Assembly (NCBI GenBank): GCA_017654935.2
Contig: CM065683.1
Span: forward strand, 4,413,089-4,477,088
Direction of reading: 5' to 3'
Length of the DNA stretch: 64,000 nucleotides
Source of the DNA: Phymorhynchus buccinoides
Taxonomy: Eukaryota; Mollusca; Gastropoda; Neogastropoda; Raphitomidae
Under the pieces are notes generated by a model. The model made no database searches. It was not told the origin of the DNA and saw nothing but the letters and a program-made list of their open reading frames with translations. Each line of letters begins with the position of its first letter. Positions within the stretch are counted from its first letter, which is position 1. This document shows positions 23,011 to 35,170 of this stretch, piece by piece. A program made the position numbers and the translations under genes.

Positions 23011-24299
23011 ATAAAGTCGCGCGGGTTTGCTGCGGGTGTCGTGGTGTTGATTTTTCAATCTTGATGTTATTGTCACATTCGTTAGCATTTGACACTCCGT
23101 GTAAGGATCTGTTTGCTTCGCAGTGGAATATTCAAATGGTTTGCTGTTGAAATACTTTTCTTGGATACGTCTTTTCAATATTTTCTTTTACTCATTCGCA
23201 TTTGTTAGACTGTCAGCAACAGCGTTTCTATTGCGGACAGTGGTCAGATCTGTCGAGCAAACCAACGTCTCTCTGCACAACAAGCCAGGCCGGGATTCCA
23301 GACGAACAGAAAGTGTCTTCACTGGCTGTCATCCTTGATTTCTGCATAAACATTTGTTTCTATCATCTGGCATCACCAATATTGTTTTATTATATATTAC
23401 CATGCACGCCCTGGTCTTTGGTTCGACGAAATGGCTCCTATTAATTCTTGCCAGCCATGTCCTGTTGAGCAATTAAACAGCTCTGTCAATTTCTACCTTT
23501 ACTGTTCTACTGGCAAGCAAGTTTCAAGCAAGGTTTGAAGCTAGCTAGGGATGTTTTTACGCCATATTCAGGAAGCGCTTAAAGTACTAACATGACCCGT
23601 CTACTTATACTCTTATTTGGGAGGTCTATAACAGTTATTTGAGATTGAGTTTGACTTGACTGCTGCGCGGGAACAGGTGGTTTTTCAAAAGCACAGCGAA
23701 GCACGCGTTGGAGTACCTAGCTACAGGTTTCTGTCATGTTGCTGTTGAACTGATTTTACAATGCTAAAAGTGTCCGCCCAGCTTCCTATAAAATTGCAGT
23801 ATTGTTTATTCAATTCTTTCTAATCATAAATCTTGTGCAATCTCTCATTACAAAAACAAATAGAATACCATACATGTTTGCATATTCCAGTTCGTGCAGT
23901 AACAACAAAATCGAAACCTAGCAAAGGAAAACAAAATTCTTCAGATAACAAATAGCCAGCATTGCTGCGGCAAAGTCAGTGCTGACCCCTGGTACATTAT
24001 CGTTCCATTTGGGTTTCTAACATTTTGTTTCAGATTTGCACGTAACACATTTTGCGATATTTTTGTTCTTAATCATCAATGAACTTTAAGACGCAATCAA
24101 ATACCAAATGATACATAATCTGAGTTGCAATTCTGACCGCTCTAGTTGTGGCAGTGGTAAAGTAGTAGAAGCAGTGGTTTGTCTGGCAAGTCCAAATTGT
24201 AAGCCGATAAGCAGCTCATCGAGCACTGATTATATGTCACTTCGAGTATATTTAGTATACATTCCAGTCGTCTTGCTGAGACTTCAACTCTTTAAGACT
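23011..24299. other. No gene recognised
   Basis: Unique AT-rich sequence; nothing supported. Confidence 0.55.
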
Positions 24300-24835
24300 G
24301 ACTAGCCATAGCCAAGCTCGTGTAGACTGATTATGTGCTGTTGAGTGGTCCATGTCCCGCTCAGTGTTGTCTAATATCCATGCCAGCTCCGTGTAGAGAC
24401 TGGTTCCGTCTGTGGTGATCCAATGTCATCTGAGTATATACTGAATATCCATGCCAGCTTCAATGTAGACTGATTATGTCTGTGTGGTCCATGTCACTGT
24501 ACTATAGACTGAATATCCATTCCGCTCAATGTAGACTGTTTTCTGTCCTGTGGGTCCAATTTCAGCTGACTATAGACTGAATATCCATGCCACGCTCAAT
24601 GTAGACTAGTTCTGTCCTTGTGTGGTCCATGTCATCTGACTATACATCTGAATATCCATGCCAGCTATGTAGACTGGTTCTGTCTCTGTGTGTGGTCCAT
24701 GTCATCAGTTTGACTATAGACTGAAGATCCATGCCAGCTCAATGTAGACTGGTTCTGTCTCTGTGTGTGGTCCATGTCAGCTGACTATAGACTGAATATC
24801 CATGCCAGCTCAGTGTCGACCCATTTTGCGTGGGG
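24300..24835. repeat. Minisatellite, ~71-bp dimeric unit
   Basis: About seven copies of a unit containing GACTGAATATCCATGCCAGC followed by ACTGGTTCTGTCTCTGTGTG and GGTCCATGTCAGCT. Each unit looks like two related half-units. Copies differ by many one-base insertions and deletions. The half-unit matches the 39-bp repeat at 26336-27525. Confidence 0.85.
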
Positions 24836-24889
24836 TTTTTGTTAGAAGGTGTCTAACCACACAATTAAAAACTCAGGTTCTCTCAGGTT

Positions 24890-26335
24890 CTCCCAGGTTC
24901 TGTCGACAATGATGACACTGATATCAAGCTATCAGCATCTGTCCGAAATATAGGTGTTACTTTGGACCAAACCCTTACTTTCAAACAGCATGTTTCCAAT
25001 GTTTGCAATGCTGCTATATCTAGAACTTCGAAGAATTAGTTCAATCCGCCGTTTTCTCTCTCAAGATGCTCTGAAGACTCTAGTATGTGTTTTTGTCCTG
25101 TCTCGCCTTGACTACTGTTATTCACTTCTTGCTGGCTGTCCATCAATACTCATCTCTAAGCTCCAACGGGTCAGAATAATGCTGTCGTCCTCATTTCTCG
25201 CTCCCCTAGGTACGATCACATCACTCCAGTTTCTTTGTTCCCCTACATTGACTCTCAGTTCAAATCACGTATTGACTACAAAATTCTCTTTCTTGTTTTC
25301 AAGTCACTGAATGATCAGGCTCCCTGTATATCTCTCTGATCTTCCTTCATCTCTAGGTCCCAGCTCGCCAACTACGTTCGTCATCTGATTCTCGTCTCCT
25401 TTCCATTCCCTCCATACGTCTCAAATCTGCTGGCCAACGTTCTTTTTCTTGTCAAGCACTATCTCTGTGGAATTCTCTGCCTTCTCCTCTCAGACAGTCC
25501 AACTCAGTCTCCTCATTCAAAACCTCTCTTAAAACCCATCTTGTTCCTGCTGCACCCTAAATATTTGATCCGTTGTCTATCGTTGTGTGCACGTGATGGA
25601 AAATTGAATAAGAGGTTTGTGCTATGTTTTGTGGTGAGTGTGTACCCCTCTTGTGTAACCGTCCAATGTGCGGTGGTGTGTGTCGTAGATGTCGTGATAG
25701 TTGACTAGTGTGTGTGGTTGTGTTAGTGTGAGCAACAATGTGTGCTGTGGTATTTTGGTTTTGTGGGTTGTGTGTGCACGCATCTGTGTGTGTGTGTTTT
25801 GTGTGCGGTCTGTGTGTCTGTCTGGTGCGTACATAAGTTTGTGTGCTGAGGTGTTTGTGTATTGTGTGTTTGGTGTATGTGGTCAGATCCATGCGGCTTC
25901 ATTGCTGTGGCTTACCGGAATGGGGTAACAATGACTAGTTGGCGCGTCAATAATTGTGTGTGTGTGTTTGTGTGTGTGCGTGCGCTGTGTGCGTGTTCGT
26001 GTGCGTGTGTGTGTGTGTGTGTGCGTGTGCGTGCGTGTGCGCTGTGCGTGTGTGTGTGAGTGTGTATAAGTGTGGTGTGTGCGTGTGTTGCGTGCAGTGC
26101 GTGTGTAGTGGTAAAGACGAGATGAGAGAGAAGGAGACGAGACGAGAGACGAAGAGCAGAGAGGAGAGAGAGTTGATTCTGCATATGTTCGCTGGTTGCG
26201 TGGTGTGTAACTCTTGAACTGGTTTTCTGTTAATGGTCGTATTGAAATAATTGATTGTAAAGGCGCTTCTGGGCTCATCTAAGGAAAGGCGCTATATAAG
26301 TACTATGTATTTGTTATTATTATTATTATTATTTT
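24890..26335 (+). mobile_element. CR1/L2-like LINE, 5'-truncated (copy B)
   Basis: About 24905-25560 encodes the C-terminal part of a CR1/L2-group reverse transcriptase. Blocks in order are IGVTLDQTLTF, SRLDYCYSLLAGCP (about 25095), KLQRV, YDHITPV, DYKILFLVFKSLNDQAP, a Q-R-S-F-S-C-Q-A block, LWNSLP and SSFKTSLKTHL. Several frameshifts make it inactive. The 3' UTR is occupied by GT-rich DNA (about 25620-26105) and a GA patch. The element ends with AAAGGCGCTATATAAGTA and a (TTA)n tail at about 26310-26333, typical of this LINE group. It lies between two blocks of the same minisatellite and so probably inserted into it. Confidence 0.8.
25620..26170. repeat. GT/GA-rich DNA within the LINE 3' UTR
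   Basis: Degenerate GT-rich sequence at about 25635-25885 and purer GT/GCGT at about 25955-26105, then GA-rich DNA to about 26170. The frames reading as Cys/Val or His/Thr runs are not genes. Confidence 0.85.
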
Positions 26336-27525
26336 ATGATTATGTTTGTGTGATCCATGTCAGCTCGTGGTGCACTTGATTCTGTCTACGTGTGGAGTCA
26401 ATGGTAAGCCTCCCGTGTGTGGGAATGATGCCTGCTCTGTGTGATCCATGGTCAAGTCTCAAACTTGTGGACTGATTACTGTCCTGTGGGGATAAATGTC
26501 AGCGTCGATCGAGTTTGTAAGCACTGAGTGTGGACTAATTCTGATCCATGTGAACTCATGTGTGGCTCAGAATGTGGACTGATTATATATGTGTGATCAC
26601 ATGTCAGCCCATAGTGTGGGACCTGATTCATGGTATGAGGGTGACATCCAGGACCACTCGGTGTGGACTGGTTATGTTTCAGAGTGATCCATGAGCAGCT
26701 TCGGTGTGGATCGATTCTAGATCTGTTAGTGATGCCAGCCCAGTGTGGACTGACTTTGTCTGGGTGATGGAAGTCAGCTGATTATGGTCGTGATGATCCA
26801 CTGTCAGCCTCCAGTGTGGACGGACAAGAGTCTGTGGATCTATGTCAGCTCATTGTTGACTGACTCTGACTGTGTGATCCATGTCAGCACAATGTGGACT
26901 GATTCTGTCTGTGTGAACCAGATCAGTTGATGAGACTGATTCTGTCTGCATGATTCATGTCAGCTCAGTGTGTACTGATTTCTGTCTGTGTGAATCCATG
27001 TCACGCTGAGTGTGGACCTGATTATGTCTTGTGTGATCCATGGCACTCAGTGTGGACTCGATTCTGTCTGTGTCGGATTCCATGTCAGCTTCAGTTTGGA
27101 CTGATTGCTGTCTGTGTGATTCCATGTCTAGCTCAGTGTCGGACTGATTCTGTTCTGTGTGATCCATGTCCGTCTTCGGTGTGGACTGATTCTGTCTGTG
27201 TGATCCATGTCAGCTCGGTGTGGACTGATTCTCGGCCTGGTTGTGATCCATTTCCAGCTCAATGTGGTACTGATTCTGTCGTGTGATCCTGTCACCTGTC
27301 AAGTGGTGGTACCGATTCTGCCTGTGTGGATCCATGCCGCTCAGCGTGTGGCGACTGATTCTGCTGTGCGATCCATGTCGGCTCAATGTGACTGTTCTGT
27401 CCTATGTTGTCCATGTCGCTCAGTGTGACTGATTCTGTCTGTTGTGTCCATGTCCAGCTCGATGTGTACTGGATTCTGTCTGTGTGATTCTGTCATCTCG
27501 GTGGTGGCTGATTCTGTCTTGTGAG
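26336..27525. repeat. 39-bp minisatellite
   Basis: About 28 copies of a unit with the core GTGTGGACTGATTCTG then TGTGTGATCCATGTCAGC. Reverse-strand frames show a 13-residue period, which confirms 39 bp. Copies carry scattered one-base indels, heavier at the left end. It is the same family as 24300-24835 beyond the LINE. Confidence 0.9.
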
Positions 27526-28004
27526 AACGACGACATGAAAACGAACGACACGAAAGTTTATTATGCAGGGCAATGATATAATGCATACATTGTTTTTTTA
27601 GAACCCAGCCCTGTGGCAAATAAAACACTCGATTCACACCGACAATAACAAAAACATGCAATGAAAGTAGACAATAAGCAACAACCACCAACCTGTTTTG
27701 TATCATACCCATTTATTGCCAAACTACCCTTTTCTATGCCAAAATCAAGACGTCTCCAACAATCATATTACAACAATGAAAAAAAAGTTCTGACAAGAAA
27801 ATATCAAATAACACGACTTTCGTGAGGGGTGGGGGGGGTGGTTGAGTGACGAAAAGTAAACTCACCATCCTTGTCACCCTCACGTATCCATTCATGATTA
27901 TCCAAACTAAATGCACAGGCATAAATCTAACAAATGATTTTCCAAATTATTTAGAATGTGATCTTTTGAACTTCTGTAAAAAGTCTTCTACTACTCTAAA
28001 CCAC

Positions 28005-28008
<4 letters not shown>
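27526..28008 (-). repeat. Possible retroposon tail; otherwise unremarkable
   Basis: On the minus strand the end near 27560 has ATAAACTTTCGTG then TCGTTTTCATGTCGT, like a retroposon 3' end with an AATAAA-type signal and short reiterated tail. No coding sequence is recognised. A G-rich patch lies at about 27824-27842. Confidence 0.3.
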
Positions 28009-28052
<44 letters not shown>

Positions 28053-28053
28053 T

Positions 28054-28103
<50 letters not shown>

Positions 28104-28115
28104 CATAGAGAGATC
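28009..28115. repeat. (GA)n microsatellite
   Basis: Near-pure GA with a few single-base breaks. 28116-28868 shows nothing recognisable. Confidence 0.92.
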
Positions 28116-28868
28116 CCAGACGCATAGGCTAAGATAGATATTATATAGAACAGAAAGATTCCGTTATTCATACTTGGTCAACTTGTTCAAGGAAACGGCT
28201 GCGCACCTGTATTCATATTTATTCTCTGATAAATCGACCCTCTAGCAGAACTGTCGATTTATCCAAAGACGAGATAAATCAACCCTCGGAATAAATTCGC
28301 ACCTTTTTGTCATGGTCCTAGGGGTGTCGGCTTATCCCGAAGTGCTCTGTATCTCCTTTCCTTGTCTAATCCGTCCTGTTCACTCTGTTTCTTTTTGCTG
28401 GTCTCTATGTCTTATCCATTAGTTCCTTTTGCCTTGTTATAACACTCTCTGGGCGTTTATTTGAGGATTAACCTTCCCGGCCAAAGTCGCATTTTTTGCC
28501 ACACACGTGATTGAACACCCATGTCACTAAAGTCTTTGAAATGAGGGTCTGTCTATCCAATGATCTTGGGTTTTCTGATTTTGAGATGGTAAGGATAGGC
28601 CTTACTTTCAAATTATATCCCAGAAGAACCCCAATATTTCATGACAGAACTCTTTTCTCTATCCAATGTAGTTTAATGGATAAACATTTTTGGGCTAAAA
28701 AATGGGTGGCGGCGAAGGGTCAAAACAGCTACAGCAATATTAATTGTTTGTTGAAATAGTTGAAGTTCAATTGCATACTATTCGGTAAGTCTTTTTAAGA
28801 CCAGACTCATTAAAGTGTAAATATACTATTACCATAGGAGAGAATAGATAAAGTAGTGGGATTGTATG

Positions 28869-29450
28869 GTTCAGACAGGCTCGTGACTGGCACCTGCCGT
28901 CATTCCGGTTTACGTGGGACGTTCATCATATCCTGTCACACGGTGTGTGGTTCGTTCGGTCCCGTGTGTTGTGATTTCCGTCACGACGTCCGGTCACGTG
29001 TTTGATCTATACTCGTGATGTCCGTAGGATATGTTCTGCTCGTGTTGTCCTCGGATTTCATGCTCGTGTTGTCATAGGATATGCTGCATGCCGGTGTTGT
29101 CATGTCCGGTCACGGTGTTTTGATCAGCTCGTCGTTGTCATAGGATTTGTCATGTCCGGTCACGTTGTTTCTGATCATGCTCGTGTTGTGTCATAGGATA
29201 TGTCATGCCGTGTTGTCAGTCCGGCTCACTGTGTTTTGATCATTGCTCGTTGTTGTCATGAGGTGATATGTCATCGGATGTGTCCCATGTCCGTTCCGTG
29301 TTTGATCATGCTCGTGTTGTCATGGATCATGTCAGGGCCGGTGTTGTGCGTATGTCCGGTCGACGGGGTTTGTATCATGCACGTGCTGTCATAGTATATG
29401 TCCATTCCGGTGTTGTCCATGTCCGGTTCACGCTGTCTGTGGTCATAGGG
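28869..29450. repeat. ~48-bp minisatellite
   Basis: About eleven copies of a unit with TCATGTCCGGTCACG, then TTTGATCATGCTCGTG and TTGTCATAGGATATG. Copies vary in length through many one- to three-base indels. Unrelated to the 39-bp unit. Confidence 0.85.
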
Positions 29451-32184
29451 ATGCTGACGTCATGTTTGGTGATGTCATTATGTGTTTTATTCATGTTTGT
29501 TAACCTGCCCCACTATCTGTGTTTACACAACTATTGGATGATACCCACCAATTACGTCCTAAAGTTCGTAATGCCCCCACTATCGGGACATACTCTACTA
29601 TGTTTGAGTTATTGTGTGATACGAACATGGCAGAATTTTTGGTAGAATCTTTTGTTATGTGACGTACAAATGAATACATAACATAATTAATGCTCATATT
29701 AATTCTCGAGTCTCTCATTGTTCAATACTTTTAATCTTTTTACGTAAGTGTTTATTAAATTATTTTTACCTGGACAATTTTTTTTGGGCTTTGTGTGCTT
29801 TAACTTTTAAACACTTAGAAGGAGTCAAACCATTTTTCCTTCCCTTTTCGTTACTCATGTTGTTTTCAGCCACAATCGGTAATAAGGAACTAATCCTGAA
29901 AAATTCCGTAAAAACTATGTCCTCAAATATACAAGAAGCAGGTTATAAGGAAGCAAATGACCGCGTTCCCATTATTTCCTTATAACAACGGAATTTGCAG
30001 TAACTATCATTATAAATGAAACAACATTAACACAAAAACCACAGATAAGCTTGAAGTCATTGAGCAGGCGTCTAAAGAGTTAGATCTCGTGGTATCTCCT
30101 AATTCACAACTACACCCCCCCTCCCACCACCCCCACCCAACCCCAACCCCCCAAAAAAAGGCAAACGAAACACTTCTAAGCTTACAGATGCAGCGTATTT
30201 GTAACAAGGTTCTGTCATATCTCGAAATATATGTGAATAAAAGTGAATAAAATATTGAACATTATTTTAAACAAAAAACTACAATCAGAGTTTCCAAATT
30301 ATGCCTCGACTATTTTTATAGGGATGATCCTCGTGACATTTATTTATTATTAAGACACTTTTATAGGCACACCTTAATCTTTAAGCTCTAAGTCCACTTG
30401 GCAATAAAATTGTTGTTTTTTACCACATAAAGATAACAAATAGCATGTTTTAATTTAATGAGCACTATAGCGAAACGGTAACACTTATGTCGTGGTAATA
30501 TATGTATTACTAAAAGATTCATTACCATATGTCCGCATATTGGTCCTTGTGACTGGGAGGACGTTTAAACATAAACTATTCAATTCATTACCATTGTCAC
30601 ATAAAGCTGGTAGATGTTGTTTTGATATTACACACGCGCGAGGATGGCGCACAACACACCACATGCACACAAATTGCATGCATACACACACCATGCGCGC
30701 ACGCACGTCATGCATAACAGGGCTTGCACACCGTTTACATCCATCCCTCTGCCATATTTCATAACAAAAAACTTTTTTTCTAGCCCAACAACTCATTTCA
30801 GTCTGTCGTGTTTCTGTTCTTTGCTTTCGTCTTGAATTCCTTACTTCATGAACGACAGCGGACCAGATTTTAATTCATCTTTTAACATGTATCATAGGCC
30901 TACAATCCTTTGTTGCTGTTTGTTGCTGATGTTGTGCAATAGTCATCCGTCGGAAGCAGATCCACCTTTTCTGTTTTTGATATAGCCCACCGGTCTCTGG
31001 CAGAGCGAATGGTACACAAGCTCCATTTCAGTAGTTGCCATGAGACCGTTTCTAGAGGTTTAGTGAGAAGGTCACTGTGCATCGTCTGAAGTCCGCTGAA
31101 AAACGAGTCATGCACGTCAACATGAAGACTGATCTATGGTGAATTACCAATTAATGATGTGGTGGTAGTGGTGTGGTCATGTGATGATGATTGGTGGTGA
31201 TGGTTGTTGTGGTAGTGGGTAAAAGACGAAGGAAAGAAAGACAAATCGTTTGCCAATTTCATATACGCAAGAGGCTTTGACCCCATATGTCGAAAGCAAG
31301 GACAATGAAAGATGCACCAAAATCCACGCAAAAAACAGGCCCGTCTTGGGTGGGTGCTAAAAGTATCATGAGATGACGCTTACAATAATTCAGTCAGCCT
31401 GTAAAAGGAGACCAAATAAACACTCATCCTTTCAACATGTCTAGTTCATCCGAGAGTGGCAGCAAAGAGCATGAATATAAACAGAGCTCGACACCCAGTC
31501 CTTTTTACTCACTACCCTTATCACCTACACTACGCTTGCGGGGATTATTGTGAACCTCACTCGCTGCCCCACAACACATACTACCAAACTCCCACCTCCA
31601 GCCTGTTCACCTTCCCCAGTGGGAAGTGAGAAAGGTTGCATTCATTTCTTTGTCAAGGTTTTGTGGAGGCTGTGAAAGTGATCCCTCTTTGTGCTTTAGC
31701 TTGGTGGGTGGCAGGTGATATCTGTCTTAATTTGCACTACTACTGCGATAGTAAATGAGCGCTTCAGGCTGTGATCGTCTTTTGCGTAAGGAAGCTCTAA
31801 ATCTAAGTAAATGTCTTTGTGGCAGTCTCTTCCGCATTGGATGCGAGGCGAACAGGAAATGGTGACCTGGCTGAGGCAGTCTAAGCTGTCCTTTCGCCGG
31901 CCCTTCATCAATATACACGAATATTTCGATCACGTTTAACTATTTTACAACCAGTCCCTTCCACTTCCAATAGACACACACACAAAAAAAACTATTTTAT
32001 CTTACCCCCTAGAACACCCAAGCTAAATCAAATGTTGTTTTTACATGCTACTGCGGGGGTTGTCTTTATAGCCATTACAACAAGTTAAGCTTAACACGGA
32101 TAGACAGAGGTCCTGTCTGTTGGTTCTTCTGTCGTCTACTAGGAACAATGACAGTGAGTCAGGCAGACATTGGAGTAGGCACTG
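29451..32184. other. No gene recognised
   Basis: Mostly unique AT-rich sequence. A C-rich block lies at about 30114-30155, a CA/GCAC-rich patch at about 30650-30715 and a GGT/GATG-rich patch at about 31158-31222. None of the short ORFs has a recognisable domain. Confidence 0.55.
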
Positions 32185-33036
32185 TTTCCCTTTCAAATAA
32201 TCAGTTAAGTACCTTGGTGTTACAATCGATCGCCGAATCCCTTTCACTCATTATCATATCAGTAATGTTTGCCTGTTTCATTTTTTCGACTTGAGTACGT
32301 TTGCGTCATACTTCGCTCATCTCTCTCAACTATCATCATGCAACCGTCTTGTTACAGTTCGTATCACATCTCGCCCTTGATTTCTGCAACTCTGTTCTCT
32401 TCGGTCTTCCAAAGAAAGAAATTGATCGTTTAACACAACGAATCCCAAAACAACGCGGTCGGCTCACACTCCGAATGCGGAGCGTGACATGGTCCACTTA
32501 TTGAAAACACCGAACAGGTAACAGTCCTCCAGTTGAGCTGCACTGGCTGCAAGTGCAGTTTTCCGTGTTTTAGAGTACAAATCTGGCAGTTCCCTTGGCA
32601 TTCCGCCACTTTGACATCCCCTACACAATCCTACACTCAACGTGCTCTCCAGACTTACACCTCCTTCTCGCTCCCTCGTTCTCCAACTCTTCCAATAGCC
32701 AGAACTGTTGATAAGTTTCCCAAAGTGAATTTAAAGAGTCTTTTGTACAATCGCATAGCTCTATTTTTGGCGCCCCCCTGTCGGAACCTCTTGCCTGTTC
32801 ACCTCCGGCACAACTTCGTCACTTCCCGCTTTCAAAAACCACAAATGAAAACTCAACTTGTTTCAGAGAGTTTTCCCTCTCTGTAACCTTTTCAGATTAT
32901 AGACACAAGATTCATGAACTGTGTATGGTAGCCCAATTGCGTGTGAATCATTGAATGTGATCGATTGAGTTTAATGTTTAAAGAAAGGCGCTATATAAAT
33001 ACATATGTCTTACTTTATTATTATATATTAATTATT
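32185..33036 (+). pseudogene. CR1/L2-like LINE, 5'-truncated (copy C)
   Basis: Broken frames give YLGVTIDRRIPF, SRLDFCNSVLFGLPKKEID (about 32370-32425), an RLT block, a VELHWLQVQFRV block (about 32532-32570) and a final KPQMKTQL block. This is the same motif order as copies A and B. The 3' end has AAAGAAAGGCGCTATATAAA near 32980 followed by an AT/TTA-rich tail. It differs from copy B in sequence, so it is another subfamily or an older copy. It has no GT microsatellite in its 3' UTR. Confidence 0.7.
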
Positions 33037-33524
33037 ATTTACACTAGCTCCTGGCTTAGCATCTCCAGTCTCCAAAATCCCCCCGAGCCGACGAGTTGTG
33101 GTTTTTTAATGTGGCGGGTTCATCAAAAAACAATCACACACATAATGTTTCTCATCCCTAACTGATGCATGACTGTGCACCATAGTGTTCAAAGTGCTGT
33201 CGTGTTGGTATGATCCTGGAGTCTCTTAGCCAGGGTTACGTCAACAACACATCTTTACCCATAGTCATTACCCATGTCTGTATTTTCTTGTCCTTTTGTT
33301 TCTGGGGGGGGGGGGACCGTATCCAAATTAATGATCCGAAAGTTCACGTGAACTGTACATTATTAATAACTAAATATCAGCACTTCTGTTTTGCACCCAG
33401 AGATGAGTAATTTTTCGTTTAGAGACTCACGCCAATGATCCTCTCTTCACACGCGCACAGGCACACGCACAACGCACACACACACGCAAACACAATAGCC
33501 ACACACCATAATATAATGGTCACG
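33037..33524. other. No gene recognised
   Basis: Unique sequence with a G13 run at about 33303-33315 and a CA-rich patch at about 33450-33505. Confidence 0.55.
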
Positions 33525-33725
33525 GAAATTTCGAATCTCGGGAAAATTTCGGAATCTTCCCCTGGAAAATCAGAATTCCGATTTTTCCCGGGAAGATTCC
33601 GAATTGTCCCCAAGCTGGGAAGATTCCGTAATTTTCCCCGGTAAGATTCCGATCTTCCCAGCCTTGGGGATAAATCGAGAATTTCCCGGGAAGGATTGTC
33701 GAATTTTTCCCAAGCAACGTAGCTG
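33525..33725. repeat. Self-complementary GGGAA/TTCCC repeat, block 1
   Basis: Short related motifs such as GGGAAGATTCCGA, GGGAAAATTTCGGA and AATTTCCCGGGAAGG repeat every 20-30 bp. The motif and its reverse complement alternate, so the block can fold on itself. A second block lies at 35008-35170. The ORFs (Gly-Lys-Phe-Pro-rich) come from the repeat. Confidence 0.85.
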
Positions 33726-34385
33726 CATCATTAGAAAACAAATAAATCAACACAGAGAGAGACAGACAGCCAGAGTAAAGACGGAGAGAGACAGGGAAGG
33801 GAGAGGTAAGAGTGAGGCATGCTGATGGCGGAAAAGCATATTTTTTTTTATTTTTTACCTTTCACTACACATCTTAGTGTTTGGCCCATTAATAACATAT
33901 CAGCGACGTTTCCAGAACAGGTTTCGAGTTTTAAAAACATTGAAACAAAAATGTAGCAGTCCAAATTATGTTGTAGTGATTCCACATGCACTTAGCACAA
34001 ATACATTTAGGAACTCGTGCACAAGCATACCTAATTATCCGTTATGGATTCGTATCTATATGTTGATTTCACACATCAAATGTAGCTAAGAAATGAAATG
34101 TTTTATTGTAATCACTAACATGCAATAATACTCAATAGTGTAGCCTATACAGAGTCCTAACGATACTTTTCCATGCCAAACGGTTCTTTGCGGGTGTTTC
34201 CATATGTTTTTTGCGAAGTGTTTAATTGAGCAACAAGAAGGAGAGTCACTACTACAAATTTTGTCGAGTGCACATCTCTTCATCCGTACCTCGCTTCCTG
34301 TCTTGTCTGTCTCACTATGTATGAATATGAATCACATATCGTTTTTGTGGTTTTTTTTGCTTGACACCTTTACGAGACAATAAAA
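33726..34385. other. No gene recognised
   Basis: Unique AT-rich sequence with a short GACAGA-rich patch near 33752-33800. Confidence 0.55.
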
Positions 34386-34700
34386 ACCATCTCTCTCTCT
34401 CTCTCTTCTCTCACCATCATCTCTCTCTCCTAACTCTCGATCATCTCTCTCTCTCGTCTCTCTCTCTCTCTCTCCCCCCACCCCCCCTCTCTCTCTGTCG
34501 TGCCTGCTTTCTGTCTGTCTGTCTACTATTATTTAATCTCTTCTCTCTCATAAGTTTATACGGTCGCGTTGTGTGTGTGTGGGGGGTGTGTGTGTGTGCT
34601 GCGTAGCGCGTGCGTGTGCGTGTGCGTGTGCGGTGTCGTGCTCGCGGTGCGCGTGTGCGTGTGCGTGCGCGTGCGCGTTGTGCGCGTACGTGTGTGAGTA
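34386..34700. repeat. CT, then GT/GCGT microsatellites
   Basis: Imperfect CT (about 34388-34500) then GT and GCGTGT (about 34570-34700). 34701-35007 is AT-rich without a gene. Confidence 0.88.
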
Positions 34701-35007
34701 CTTGTGTTTGTACGAGCGTAAGTGCGTATGGTTGGATGTAAGCCTTATCTTTATTAACAGTGTTCTGATTTATAGTGTCCATATTTCTTGGAGTTTGTTT
34801 ATATTGAATGTTACATACAGCGATTATGCAATCATTTCGATATTGCTGTTTATTATCATTATCGCATTAGTATGTATAAATGTTTATTCCTTTTGTTTAT
34901 TATATTCCCTATCGTACATTCTTGATGATGTTATGTTTATTCCAGTTCATCTCATGAAACATTTTCAGGTTGCAAGTTTCTCTCTCTCACACACACTGTC
35001 GTTGTAA

Positions 35008-35170
35008 GCTTGGGAAATTCGGAATTTTCCCTGGGAAAATCAGAATTCGAATTTTACCGAGGCCTATTGGGGGAATAAATCAGAACTTCCAATTTTCCCG
35101 GGTAGATTTCCGAATTTTCACAAACTCGGGAAATTACGGATGTTCCGGCTTCCATAAATTTCCCGTGACT
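35008..35170. repeat. Self-complementary GGGAA/TTCCC repeat, block 2
   Basis: Same family as 33525-33725, with GGGAAATTCGGAATTTTCCC, a near-perfect palindrome, at its start and several diverged copies after it. Confidence 0.8.

Noticed and set aside
26955..27712. ORFs with 13-residue repeats (MDHTEQNQ type and antisense)
   Set aside because: They are products of the 39-bp minisatellite.
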